Assembly (NCBI RefSeq): GCF_001269985.1
Contig: NZ_BBZB01000001.1
Coordinates: 2,480,001 to 2,544,000, forward strand
Direction: 5' to 3'
Source: Pseudoalteromonas sp. '520P1 No. 423'
GTDB lineage: Bacteria > Pseudomonadota > Gammaproteobacteria > Enterobacterales > Alteromonadaceae
Length of the DNA: 64,000 nucleotides
Shown here: positions 45,781 through 53,562 of the stretch, piece after piece
Layout of the letters: each line of letters opens with the position of its first letter
Position numbering within the stretch: the stretch's first letter is position 1
Notes under the pieces: model-generated
Database searches by the model: none
What the model saw: the letters and a program-made list of their open reading frames with translations, nothing else
Told to the model about the DNA's origin: nothing
Position numbers and translations under genes: made by a program

Positions 45781-46910
45781 TGAGCTGCGTTTTATTTAAA
45801 GAACTTGAGTCAATATCAGGTCAAAAGATAGGTATAGCCACGCTAAATTCTGAAAAATCCCTTAATGCGTTAAATATGGAAATGATTGAGTTATTAACGC
45901 CTCAGCTTCAGGCTTGGAAAGAAGATGATTCAATTGCGTTAGTATTATTAGAAGGCGCAGGAGAAAAATCATTTTGTGCCGGAGGAGATGTCGTTAGCTT
46001 GTATAAAGCAATGGCAACTGAAGTAGATGGTAAAAGCGATCCAACTAATTATATAGAAAGCTTTTTTACAGCGGAATATAAATTAGATTATTTAATTCAC
46101 CGCTTTGAAAAGCCAATCTTATTATGGGGTAATGGGATCATAATGGGCGGTGGTTTAGGGTTAATGGCAGGTGCTAGTCATAAAGTGGTGACTGAAACAG
46201 CCCGTATTGCAATGCCTGAAATCACAATTGGATTATACCCAGATGTTGGCGGTAGTTTTTTCTTAAATAAAATGCCAGATCAAGTTGGTTTATTTTTAGG
46301 ATTAACCGGCGCTTCAATGAATTGTGAAGATGCACGTTATGTCGGTTTGGCGGACTATTATGTTAAACAGAGCTTTAAAGCTGACATAATTGAAAAACTG
46401 CTTATTACTAAATGGGGTAAAACCAAGTCACTTAATCATGATAAATTAAGTGAAGTTATACAAGGTTTTCAGAATACTTCAGGCAAACCTCCTGTTTCAG
46501 AAGTTAAAAATCATATTGAATCTATATCAAACATGTCTGATTTTGAAAGTTTAACAGATAAAGTAAATTATTTATTAAATATTGAAATTGAAGATAAATG
46601 GTTTAATCGTGCTCAAAAAGGTTTAAGTCATGGTAGTCCATTAAGTGCTCATCTTGTATTTCAACAATTAAAACACGCGCAAGGTTTCAGTTTAGGTGAT
46701 TGTTTCAGACAAGAATTATCTATGTCTGTGCAATGTGGACGTTTCGGTGAATTTAAAGAGGGTGTACGCGCTTTATTAATTGATAAAGATGGCAAACCAA
46801 ATTGGCAATTCTCAGATTTAAACTCTGTACCACAAGAGAGCATAGCACCATTTTTTGAATCTTTGTGGGATACAGAAGCACATCCATTAGCAAAATTAGG
46901 AAAGGAATAA
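45780..46910 (+). CDS. 3-hydroxyisobutyryl-CoA hydrolase
   Basis: 376 residues from the ATG that overlaps the previous stop (45780); a start five codons earlier is unlikely. It is a long crotonase: LNSEKSLNALNMEMIELL, EKSFCAGGDVVSLYK, NGIIMGGGLGLMAGASHKVV, ARIAMPEITIGLYPDVGGSFFLNKMP, and the C-terminal lid segment. This length and the EITIGLYPDVG motif distinguish it from simple hydratases. It releases free 3-hydroxyisobutyrate, which the next enzyme oxidises. Confidence 0.93.
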   Translation: MSCVLFKELESISGQKIGIATLNSEKSLNALNMEMIELLTPQLQAWKEDDSIALVLLEGAGEKSFCAGGDVVSLYKAMATEVDGKSDPTNYIESFFTAEYKLDYLIHRFEKPILLWGNGIIMGGGLGLMAGASHKVVTETARIAMPEITIGLYPDVGGSFFLNKMPDQVGLFLGLTGASMNCEDARYVGLADYYVKQSFKADIIEKLLITKWGKTKSLNHDKLSEVIQGFQNTSGKPPVSEVKNHIESISNMSDFESLTDKVNYLLNIEIEDKWFNRAQKGLSHGSPLSAHLVFQQLKHAQGFSLGDCFRQELSMSVQCGRFGEFKEGVRALLIDKDGKPNWQFSDLNSVPQESIAPFFESLWDTEAHPLAKLGKE

Positions 46911-46914
46911 TCAC

Positions 46915-47805
46915 ATGGCAAATATCGGATTTATTGGTTTAGGTAATATGGGCGGCCCTATGGCTGCGAATTTAGTTAAAGCGGGTCATACAGTCACTGT
47001 TTTTGATTTAAGTGCTGATGCTATGAATACTTTAGCTGATGCAGGCGCTATAATTGCTAAGCATGTAAATGATTGTGCGATTGATAAAGATTATGTGATT
47101 AGCATGTTACCTGCTGGCAAACATGTGAAAGGTTTATACCTAGGTGAGTCAGGATTAATTTCTGTATTAGATAAACAAACTCAAGTAATTGATTGTAGTA
47201 CAATTGACGCCCAATCTGCTCGAATTGTTGGTGAAGGCTTAAGCAAAGCGGGCATTAGTTTTGTAGATGCACCTGTTTCAGGTGGTACAGCGGGCGCAAC
47301 AAATGGCACGTTAACTTTTATTGTAGGAGCACATAAAGACCATTTTTCAAAAGCTGAAAGTGTTTTAAAAGACATGGGTAAAAATATCTTCCATGCAGGT
47401 GATATTGGTGCAGGCCAAGTCGCTAAAATCTGTAATAACATGTTGTTAAGTGTATTAATGGCAGGTACTAGTGAAGCGCTTCAAATGGGCATAGATAATG
47501 GCTTAGATCCTAAAGTACTATCAGAAATTATGTTACAAAGTTCTGGTCGTAACTGGACATTAGAGCTATATAATCCATGTCCTGATGTATTAGAAAATGT
47601 ACCTTCATCTAATGATTACCAAGGTGGTTTTATGGTTGACTTAATGGCTAAAGATTTAGGTCTCGCGATGGATGCAGCAAATCATAGTAATTCAAGTACA
47701 CCTATGGGCGCACTGGCTAAAAACCTTTACAACTTAATGCAAAATCAAGATATGGGCTCACAAGACTTCTCTTCGATTTTTAAACTTTTTTCAAAAGCAG
47801 AATAA
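46915..47805 (+). CDS. mmsB: 3-hydroxyisobutyrate dehydrogenase
   Basis: 296 residues of the beta-hydroxyacid dehydrogenase family: IGFIGLGNMGGPMAANLVKAGH NAD motif, FVDAPVSGGTAGATNGTLTFIVG substrate loop, and catalytic lysine in GAGQVAKICNNML. It makes methylmalonate semialdehyde. The matching methylmalonate semialdehyde dehydrogenase (mmsA) is absent from this cluster and must lie elsewhere if the pathway is complete. Confidence 0.94.
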   Translation: MANIGFIGLGNMGGPMAANLVKAGHTVTVFDLSADAMNTLADAGAIIAKHVNDCAIDKDYVISMLPAGKHVKGLYLGESGLISVLDKQTQVIDCSTIDAQSARIVGEGLSKAGISFVDAPVSGGTAGATNGTLTFIVGAHKDHFSKAESVLKDMGKNIFHAGDIGAGQVAKICNNMLLSVLMAGTSEALQMGIDNGLDPKVLSEIMLQSSGRNWTLELYNPCPDVLENVPSSNDYQGGFMVDLMAKDLGLAMDAANHSNSSTPMGALAKNLYNLMQNQDMGSQDFSSIFKLFSKAE

Positions 47806-47806
47806 A

Positions 47807-48697
47807 ATGAAACAAATCTCAGTAATCGGTTCAGGCACTATGGGCAATGGCATTGCTCATGTATTTGCTCAAAATGGTTTTCAAGTTAACTTAGTTGATA
47901 TTTCACAAGACGCACTTGATAAAGCGCTATTAACTATTGGTAAAAATTTAGACCGCCAAGTTAAAAAAGAAGCAATAACCGCACAAATTAAACTAGATAC
48001 CTTAAATAATATTACTACTTTCACACAAATGGAAGAAGGTGTTAAATCTGCTGATTTGGTTGTTGAAGCTGCAACAGAAAACCCAGAAATTAAGCTAAAC
48101 ATTTTTAAAGACCTAGATACTTATTGTAAAGAGGGAGCAATTTTAGCATCTAATACATCTTCTATTTCAATTACAAAAATTGCCAGTGTCACTAATCGCC
48201 CAGAAAAAGTGATTGGCATGCACTTTATGAATCCAGTACCAGTAATGAAATTAGTTGAAGTGATCAATGGTTACTTAACTTCGAAAGAAACAACAGATTG
48301 CATTATTGCATTGTGTGCACAGTTAAATAAAAAGGCAGTACCTGCTAATGATTACCCTGGTTTTGTTGCTAACCGTATATTAATGCCAATGATCAATGAA
48401 GCGATTTTATCACTTCAAAATGGCGTTGCTGGTGTTAATGAAATAGACCAAATAATGAAGCTAGGTATGGCACATCCTATGGGGCCATTACAGCTAGCCG
48501 ACTTTATTGGATTAGATGTGTGTTTATACATAATGCGTGTATTACAAGATGGCTTAGGTGATGATAAATATGCACCGGCACCCTTACTTGTTAATATGGT
48601 AACAGCAGGGCATATGGGTGCTAAATCAGGTAATGGTTTTTACGATTGGTCAAACGGTATGAAAGACTTAAAAGTATCTAAACAATTCATCAATTAA
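47807..48697 (+). CDS. 3-hydroxyacyl-CoA (3-hydroxybutyryl-CoA) dehydrogenase
   Basis: 296 residues with VIGSGTMGNGIAHVFAQNGF, ASNTSSISITKIA, the catalytic His in IGMHFMNPVPVMKLVEVI, and DYPGFVANRILMPMINEAI. It follows mmsB by one base. Stand-alone enzymes of this size oxidise short 3-hydroxyacyl-CoAs. In this cluster it may act on 3-hydroxybutyryl-CoA or, for isoleucine, 2-methyl-3-hydroxybutyryl-CoA; the SDR downstream is an alternative for the latter. Confidence 0.93.
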   Translation: MKQISVIGSGTMGNGIAHVFAQNGFQVNLVDISQDALDKALLTIGKNLDRQVKKEAITAQIKLDTLNNITTFTQMEEGVKSADLVVEAATENPEIKLNIFKDLDTYCKEGAILASNTSSISITKIASVTNRPEKVIGMHFMNPVPVMKLVEVINGYLTSKETTDCIIALCAQLNKKAVPANDYPGFVANRILMPMINEAILSLQNGVAGVNEIDQIMKLGMAHPMGPLQLADFIGLDVCLYIMRVLQDGLGDDKYAPAPLLVNMVTAGHMGAKSGNGFYDWSNGMKDLKVSKQFIN

Positions 48698-48723
48698 TTA
48701 CCAGTTAAACAAATTGTTAAGTT

Positions 48724-48753
48724 TAAAAGCCTTATATTTTTATAAGGCTTTTT
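48724..48753 (+). terminator. Terminator after the 3-hydroxyacyl-CoA dehydrogenase gene
   Basis: AAAAGCCTTATA and TATAAGGCTTTT around TTTT with a T tail. Confidence 0.9.
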
Positions 48754-48818
48754 TGCATTAAAATCAACAAAAAGATACATTGAATATATAACTAAAAAGT
48801 AATAGTAAAAGCATAAAC

Positions 48819-49586
48819 ATGTATATAAAAAATAAAACGATTGTAATTACAGGCGGTGCACAAGGTTTAGGTTTTGCTATGGCAAAGTCATTTGTTAAAC
48901 ATGGAGCAAACATTGCTCTGATCGATATGTGTGCCCAACAACTTCATGAAGCAGTAAGCGATTTAACCTCAGATACAAATAAAATAATATCTTACATCGC
49001 AGATGTCACTAATGAAGACCAAGTCATTGAAACCTTTAAAATGATTAATAATGACTTTGGCTCTATAGATATTTTAATTAATAACGCAGGCATTACCCAA
49101 GATGCGATGTTAGTTAAAGTAAAAGATAAAAACGTAGTTGAACGTATGTCATTAAAACAATTTCAGTCCGTTATTGATGTTAACTTAACCGGTGTATTTT
49201 TATGTGGACGCGAAGCGTCAACCTATATGATAGAAAATGAGCATACGTCAGAGGGTCTCATAATAAATATGTCGAGTATTTGTCATGTAGGTAATGTTGG
49301 GCAAACAAATTATGCGGCATCAAAAGCGGGCGTTGTTGCTTTAACTACGACTTGGGCTAAAGAGCTAGGCAGATTTAATATTCGTGTCGGCGCAATCGCA
49401 CCAGGTGTGATAGATACACAAATGACCAGAGCGATGAAACCACAAGCCCAAGAGCGTATGATACAAGGTACTTCAGTAGGGCGCTTTGGTTCAGTAAATG
49501 AAATCGCACATACGGCACAATATATTATTGAAAATGATTTTTTCACTGGCCGCATGATTGAGATTGATGGTGGTATTAGGATTTAA
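48819..49586 (+). CDS. Short-chain dehydrogenase/reductase
   Basis: 255 residues of the classical SDR type: ITGGAQGLGFAMAKSF, cofactor Asp at about 38 in ALIDMCAQ (NAD preference), NNAGI, catalytic Ser in INMSSICHVG and YAASKAG for Tyr and Lys. It resembles 3-hydroxyacyl-CoA or 3-oxoacyl-ACP reductases. After a branched-chain cluster it may be the 2-methyl-3-hydroxybutyryl-CoA dehydrogenase of isoleucine breakdown. It is separated from the cluster by a terminator, so it has its own promoter. Confidence 0.88.
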   Translation: MYIKNKTIVITGGAQGLGFAMAKSFVKHGANIALIDMCAQQLHEAVSDLTSDTNKIISYIADVTNEDQVIETFKMINNDFGSIDILINNAGITQDAMLVKVKDKNVVERMSLKQFQSVIDVNLTGVFLCGREASTYMIENEHTSEGLIINMSSICHVGNVGQTNYAASKAGVVALTTTWAKELGRFNIRVGAIAPGVIDTQMTRAMKPQAQERMIQGTSVGRFGSVNEIAHTAQYIIENDFFTGRMIEIDGGIRI

Positions 49587-49620
49587 TATTTATTCCTAAA
49601 GTTAATTATTCTCTCCACAC

Positions 49621-49653
49621 TGGATTGGTAAATTACATAAATTTACCAATCCA
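49621..49653. terminator. 14-bp stem-loop between convergent genes
   Basis: TGGATTGGTAAATT and AATTTACCAATCCA pair perfectly around ACATA. No strong T-run flanks it; it likely still stops transcription from either side between the SDR and transporter genes. Confidence 0.65.
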
Positions 49654-49659
49654 ATAAAA

Positions 49660-50610
49660 TCAAGATAATAAAGCTTTTTTATATTTACGTTTATCTATTA
49701 TACGCGGTAAAGCTTGAATACCAAATACAGATGAAATCACAAGTACAATGCCAATAATAGATATCAAGTCTAATGGTGTACTTGATATTTGATCTGGCCA
49801 CCAACCTAGATAAGCAACGAAGGCTGTACTTGATAAACTTAGTACTGGAGTAAGTGCTACCATAGGTCCAACTTGAGATGTTGGCCAATACTTCATAGAT
49901 TGTGCAAAACAACCGTAGGCAACTAAGGTATTTACAGCACAAAATAATGCCACCCACCAATCATTCATTTTCATTACTTCAAAGTATTCAAAATTGCTAA
50001 AAGGTAACATCGCAAATAAGCCAAAACCGTATATAAATAATAAGATATTATTTGGAGATAATTTATTAATTAATGACTTTTGGATTAATGCATAAGTTGT
50101 CCATGATAATGCGGAGAACTGAACAATTAGTATGCCTAACCAAATATCTGCATTTTTTGAACTTGATAAATCTAAATAGGGATTAAAAAATAACATCATA
50201 CCTAAAGCTAATGTGGCAAAACACATCATTTGAATAGGTCTTAATTTTTCTTTAAAGAATAACAAACCGCCAAATGCTAAAAAAAACGGGGCTGTTTGAA
50301 AGTTAAGTTGTGCTTGGCCAGGAGTCAAATAATCTAAACAGTAAACAAAGGACACATAATTAAAAATAGAAAATACTGCAGCGATACTGAGTTTAAACCA
50401 ATCACACTTTGTAAGCTTGAGAAACTGAGATAATTTATTGCCAAAGAATTGAATCGCCAAGCTTACTATTAAAGCAACAAGAAATCTGAACCAAGTTAGT
50501 GTAACCGGGTCGATAAAATTAGCTGATAATTTTAACGCAATTGGTAATACCCCCCAAGATAGCACTGCTATTGATATAAAAAATAAACCTAACCTGAAAT
50601 TTAAAACCAC
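49660..50610 (-). CDS. EamA/DMT-family transporter
   Basis: 316 residues with ten hydrophobic segments in two EamA repeats, e.g. LGLFFISIAVLSWGVLPIAL at the start and a second half beginning near LGILIVQFSALSWTTYALI. Members export or import amino acids, nucleotides or metabolites. The divergent LysR-type regulator with a palindromic intergenic region suggests inducible control. The substrate cannot be told. Confidence 0.88.
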   Translation of the reverse strand: MVLNFRLGLFFISIAVLSWGVLPIALKLSANFIDPVTLTWFRFLVALIVSLAIQFFGNKLSQFLKLTKCDWFKLSIAAVFSIFNYVSFVYCLDYLTPGQAQLNFQTAPFFLAFGGLLFFKEKLRPIQMMCFATLALGMMLFFNPYLDLSSSKNADIWLGILIVQFSALSWTTYALIQKSLINKLSPNNILLFIYGFGLFAMLPFSNFEYFEVMKMNDWWVALFCAVNTLVAYGCFAQSMKYWPTSQVGPMVALTPVLSLSSTAFVAYLGWWPDQISSTPLDLISIIGIVLVISSVFGIQALPRIIDKRKYKKALLS

Positions 50611-50666
50611 TTTAAAACCACATAACTATTTTGAATTACCTATAGTGTGCGCTTTTAATATTATTT

Positions 50667-50699
50667 AAACCAATGCATAATTGGTTTAATCATTATGCA
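50667..50699. promoter_or_regulatory. Two interlocked palindromes between the transporter and lysR-type genes
   Basis: AAACCAAT-GCATA-ATTGGTTT (50667-50687) and TGCATAAT...ATTATGCA (50674-50681, 50692-50699) are both perfect and overlap. LysR-type regulators often bind such paired sites over divergent promoters. Confidence 0.6.
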
Positions 50700-50703
50700 A
50701 TAA

Positions 50704-51630
50704 ATGTATATAGCTATGTCATCTATTTCACAAGTCGATTTTAAATTACTTCAATGTTTAAGTAGCCTAATAAAGTATAAAAATGTGAGCTTAGCTGCAG
50801 ATGATATGAATATGACACAACCTGCCATGAGCCGTAATTTATCAAAGTTAAGAAATATTTTTAATGATCCTTTATTTGTACGAACAGCAAAAGGCATGGA
50901 GCCGACCAATAGAGCGTTGTCTTTAGTCCAACCGCTAGAAAATACCCTTAATCAGTTAAACTTATTACTTACAAATAAGGCTTTTGCACCAGAGACTTGT
51001 CAAAGAAATTTTCGATTGCATATGAGCAGCTACATTACACAAGCGCATTTACCTGATATTGCTGAAGCATTTTACAAAGCAGCTCCTCATGCACAATTAG
51101 AGATAGTAAATCTTAGTGAAAAATCCTTATTACAAGAAAGTGCGCAAAACATAGATATTGCTATTTGTAGTCAAGCAATGAGGATCCCTGAGTACTATCA
51201 TACTATCGCAGTTGGCACTGAGCAGATGGTCTGTTTTATGTCTAGCAACCATCCTTTGCATAATCAAGAGTTAACCTTAGATAATTATTTATCTTACTCT
51301 CATATCATGGTGTCTCTTGGAGGCGGACCTAATGTCCCAATTGAAAATAAACTGAGTAAATTAGGGCGCGTACGTAAAGTAGGCATGCGTGTACCACATT
51401 ACTTAGGTGCATTGGAGGTAATGAGTAAAACACCTATGTTATTTACATCAAGTTCATTTGTACCAAAAAGGTTTAGTAACCTTTTCAATATCATAAGCAA
51501 ACCGTTACCATTTTCACAAGAAAAACTAAAGTATGTTTTAGTTTGGCCACCTACAGTACATAAAGATCCTGCACAGCAGTGGTTAAGAACTTTGTGTGCA
51601 CATATTATAAAAAATAACTTATCCTCTTGA
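50704..51630 (+). CDS. LysR-type transcriptional regulator
   Basis: 308 residues. N-terminal winged helix-turn-helix (FKLLQCLSSLIKYKNVSLAADDMNMTQPAMSRNLSKLR) and an effector-binding domain of periplasmic-protein fold. An ATG at 50716 gives a more usual LysR start (MSSISQVDF); neither has a good ribosome site. It is divergent from the DMT transporter gene across the interlocked palindromes and probably controls it and itself. The effector is unknown. Confidence 0.9.
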   Translation: MYIAMSSISQVDFKLLQCLSSLIKYKNVSLAADDMNMTQPAMSRNLSKLRNIFNDPLFVRTAKGMEPTNRALSLVQPLENTLNQLNLLLTNKAFAPETCQRNFRLHMSSYITQAHLPDIAEAFYKAAPHAQLEIVNLSEKSLLQESAQNIDIAICSQAMRIPEYYHTIAVGTEQMVCFMSSNHPLHNQELTLDNYLSYSHIMVSLGGGPNVPIENKLSKLGRVRKVGMRVPHYLGALEVMSKTPMLFTSSSFVPKRFSNLFNIISKPLPFSQEKLKYVLVWPPTVHKDPAQQWLRTLCAHIIKNNLSS

Positions 51631-51717
51631 GTAAGAGGATAAAAAACAGAATTAAATAAATATCAAGACTATTTCAGATCTAAATATTTTTATGAAAAGT
51701 ATAAATTAAGGAAAGTT

Positions 51718-51882
51718 ATGTCAGAGAATAAATTTTCAAGAGATAATTATAGTTTACAAGAATTATATGAAGTCATGGAAAGCATAGATGATTTATCATA
51801 TCCAGACAGAGCACTAGATAAATATACTTTATTATTAAACAAAGCGGTTAAAAACCGCAAAGCAATTAAGGCAAGAGTATGA
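51718..51882 (+). CDS. Small hypothetical protein, 54 residues
   Basis: ATG at 51718 follows AAGGAAAGTT, a good ribosome site. The protein is acidic at the front and basic at the end, helical, with YSLQELYEVMESIDDLSYPDRA, a pattern (Y-x-x-x-E-L-x-x-x-x-x-x-I-D-x-x-x-Y-P-x-R) that I have seen at the N-terminus of Alteromonadales membrane proteins. It may be a free-standing copy or a remnant of such a domain. Confidence 0.5.
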   Translation: MSENKFSRDNYSLQELYEVMESIDDLSYPDRALDKYTLLLNKAVKNRKAIKARV

Positions 51883-52065
51883 ATCTAGCTGATTACTTGA
51901 AGTGTATGCTACCGTGCCGATTGTTTCCTTTACAGCCAGCGACCATTTATTACTTAATAATCATGTTTTACAAAAACTATTAAGAATTGAAAAGTTAGAG
52001 AGGGAAAACATCAATTATTAAAATTCAACTATCGAAATGATAATAATTACCAATTAAACTTGCAA
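51883..52065. other. 183-bp stretch with possible coding remnant
   Basis: An ATGA-overlapping frame of 34 codons from 51879 and, in another frame, a stretch reading TVPIVSFTASDHLLLNNHVL are visible. Neither is convincing alone; they look like a decayed gene. Nothing else is seen before the Zur boxes. Confidence 0.3.
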
Positions 52066-52105
52066 TGTTATAATATAACAGTAAAAGTTGTGTTATATTA
52101 TAACA
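52066..52105 (+). promoter_or_regulatory. Two Zur boxes upstream of rpmE2
   Basis: TGTTATAATATAACA (52066-52080) and its exact reverse complement TGTTATATTATAACA (52091-52105), 25 bp apart and 13 bp before the start codon. This is the gammaproteobacterial Zur motif, which fits zinc-starvation control of a zinc-free ribosomal protein. Confidence 0.85.
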
Positions 52106-52118
52106 ATGTGAATTATCC

Positions 52119-52370
52119 ATGAAAGCAAATATACACCCTCCATATCAAAAAGTCGTATTTCACGATACAGCAGCTGATAGTTATTTTGTTGTTGGTTCAA
52201 CCATAAAAACATCAAGAACAATCGAATACCAAGGTAAAAAGATGCCTTATGTCACGATCGATATTTCAAGTGAATCTCACCCTTTTTATACTGGTAAACA
52301 AAGAGTTAGTCAAAGTGATGGCCGTGTCGCACAATTTAATAAACGATTTGGTCAATTAGGAAATAAATAA
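52119..52370 (+). CDS. rpmE2: Ribosomal protein L31 type B (zinc-independent)
   Basis: 83 residues: [20 protein letters not shown], then [26 protein letters not shown], the typical type B L31. It lacks the zinc-binding Cys residues of type A L31. Under zinc shortage it replaces the zinc form on the ribosome and frees zinc. The two Zur boxes directly upstream agree. Its stop overlaps the start of an L36 remnant. Confidence 0.96.
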   Translation: MKANIHPPYQKVVFHDTAADSYFVVGSTIKTSRTIEYQGKKMPYVTIDISSESHPFYTGKQRVSQSDGRVAQFNKRFGQLGNK

Positions 52371-52423
52371 TGAATGTGATCTGTAAATTAAATCCTAGAT
52401 TTAAGGCTGTTCAGGTTAAATAA
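52370..52423 (+). pseudogene. C-terminal stump of ribosomal protein L36 type B (YkgO/RpmJ2)
   Basis: An ATG overlapping the rpmE2 stop (TAATG) opens a 17-codon frame reading [17 protein letters not shown]. This matches the C-terminal VICKxNPRFKAVQ of L36 type B, normally about 41-47 residues, with the N-terminal part missing. The usual rpmE2-rpmJ2 operon is therefore kept in layout but the second gene has lost its front. Expression of a short peptide cannot be excluded. Confidence 0.7.
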
Positions 52424-52439
52424 TTAGTCCCCTTACTAT

Positions 52440-52471
52440 TAATAAGTTTTAACTGAGGTTAAAACTTATTA
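52440..52471 (+). terminator. Terminator after the rpmE2 operon
   Basis: TAATAAGTTTTAAC and GTTAAAACTTATTA pair perfectly around TGAG, followed by TTTAAATTC. Confidence 0.75.
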
Positions 52472-52910
52472 TTTAAATTCATTTCTAAAGATCTTATTAA
52501 ATTTACAACCTTCAGAACTCGCTTGTCAGTATAAAGATGATACCTTCCATATAAATAAAAAACATATTAATCAACAAAAGTAAGCGGTAACAAAATTAAA
52601 CCAACTAATATCGACTCATCAGAAAGACTTTGATGCTGTAGGACAGCAAGGGCTAAAAATTGATAAATTAGCCGAGAATTTTCAAATTCAATAACTGATA
52701 ATTTCAAAAACGTAGATTTTAACAATATTCGTGTATCTGAACCTGATTTAGATCCTAAAGAACATCACTGCAATAGTAAAAATAATATAAGAACATTATT
52801 AACAGGCAATCTATCCTACATTTAGATTACCTAAATTTGTTTCCGCTACCGATTATATGAAATAGTCGGAGGGGTTAACACGATAAGCCAATTATTTTAG
52901 TTGAATGATA
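52472..52910. other. Non-coding stretch with decayed coding pieces
   Basis: Three consecutive pieces in different frames look protein-like: QPSELACQYKDDTFHI (near 52505-52580), THQKDFDAVGQQGLKIDKLA (from 52615) and NFKNVDFNNIRVSEPDLDPK (from about 52701). Stops and shifts separate them. I do not recognise the ancestor. The last 80 bp hold nothing visible. Confidence 0.35.
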
Positions 52911-53282
52911 CTAAAGGTAGGTTCTGAGCCATATTGTGATCATTCGAAATGATAATATCAACACTGCAAAGCAGGATGAAGCTGCAATAATTGCTAATAC
53001 ATAATAATAACTTCTCATGAATCTATTTTTCAAACGTCTAATAAAACTATCATTTTTTGTTGTTTTATTTGGTACATATGGAAAAGTATAGAGAAAAGAA
53101 CATGCAAAAAGAGACCAAATTAAGGCAGTTAAGCTGGGTATCAGATAGGTATCATCAGCTGCAAATGAAGTGTTGCCAAAAATGATAAAAACAAATATGC
53201 ACAACGAGATTAATAAAATTGTATTAATAAGTGGCTTAGCCCATTTTATTTTAACTGCTATCAAGCTTAAACCATCAATCAT
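52911..53282 (-). CDS. Small integral membrane protein of unknown function
   Basis: 123 residues from the ATG at 53282, preferred for the AAGGA just upstream over a start ten codons earlier. Three to four hydrophobic segments (about 18-38, 45-70, 98-118) with a basic loop (RRLKNRFMRSYY) between the last two. No family recognised. It stands alone and convergent with the decayed region. Confidence 0.55.
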   Translation of the reverse strand: MIDGLSLIAVKIKWAKPLINTILLISLCIFVFIIFGNTSFAADDTYLIPSLTALIWSLFACSFLYTFPYVPNKTTKNDSFIRRLKNRFMRSYYYVLAIIAASSCFAVLILSFRMITIWLRTYL

Positions 53283-53562
53283 AAAAATCCTTAAAGCTAT
53301 GTTCCAATACAATTGTTTAGCTATTCGTTTAATTGATTAATATAGTTACAAATCAGTTACCATTAATAAAGCGATTTTGTTAAATTACATGGTGCAAATG
53401 GTAAAAATTGCAAGGTACTGTATGTATATACAGTTGAACTAAAAAAGGGCATTTAATTGTAATTATGTCCATTTATGACCCTGTAAATGTCTTTTAATGA
53501 CATACTATTAACATCTCAATCTAATTAAGCTATAGATATTGTTTTTAATATTTGGTTATAGA

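Noticed and set aside
51879-51983. 34-codon frame overlapping the small 54-residue gene
   Set aside because: No ribosome site of its own and no protein-like pattern; another frame in the same place looks more like old coding sequence.
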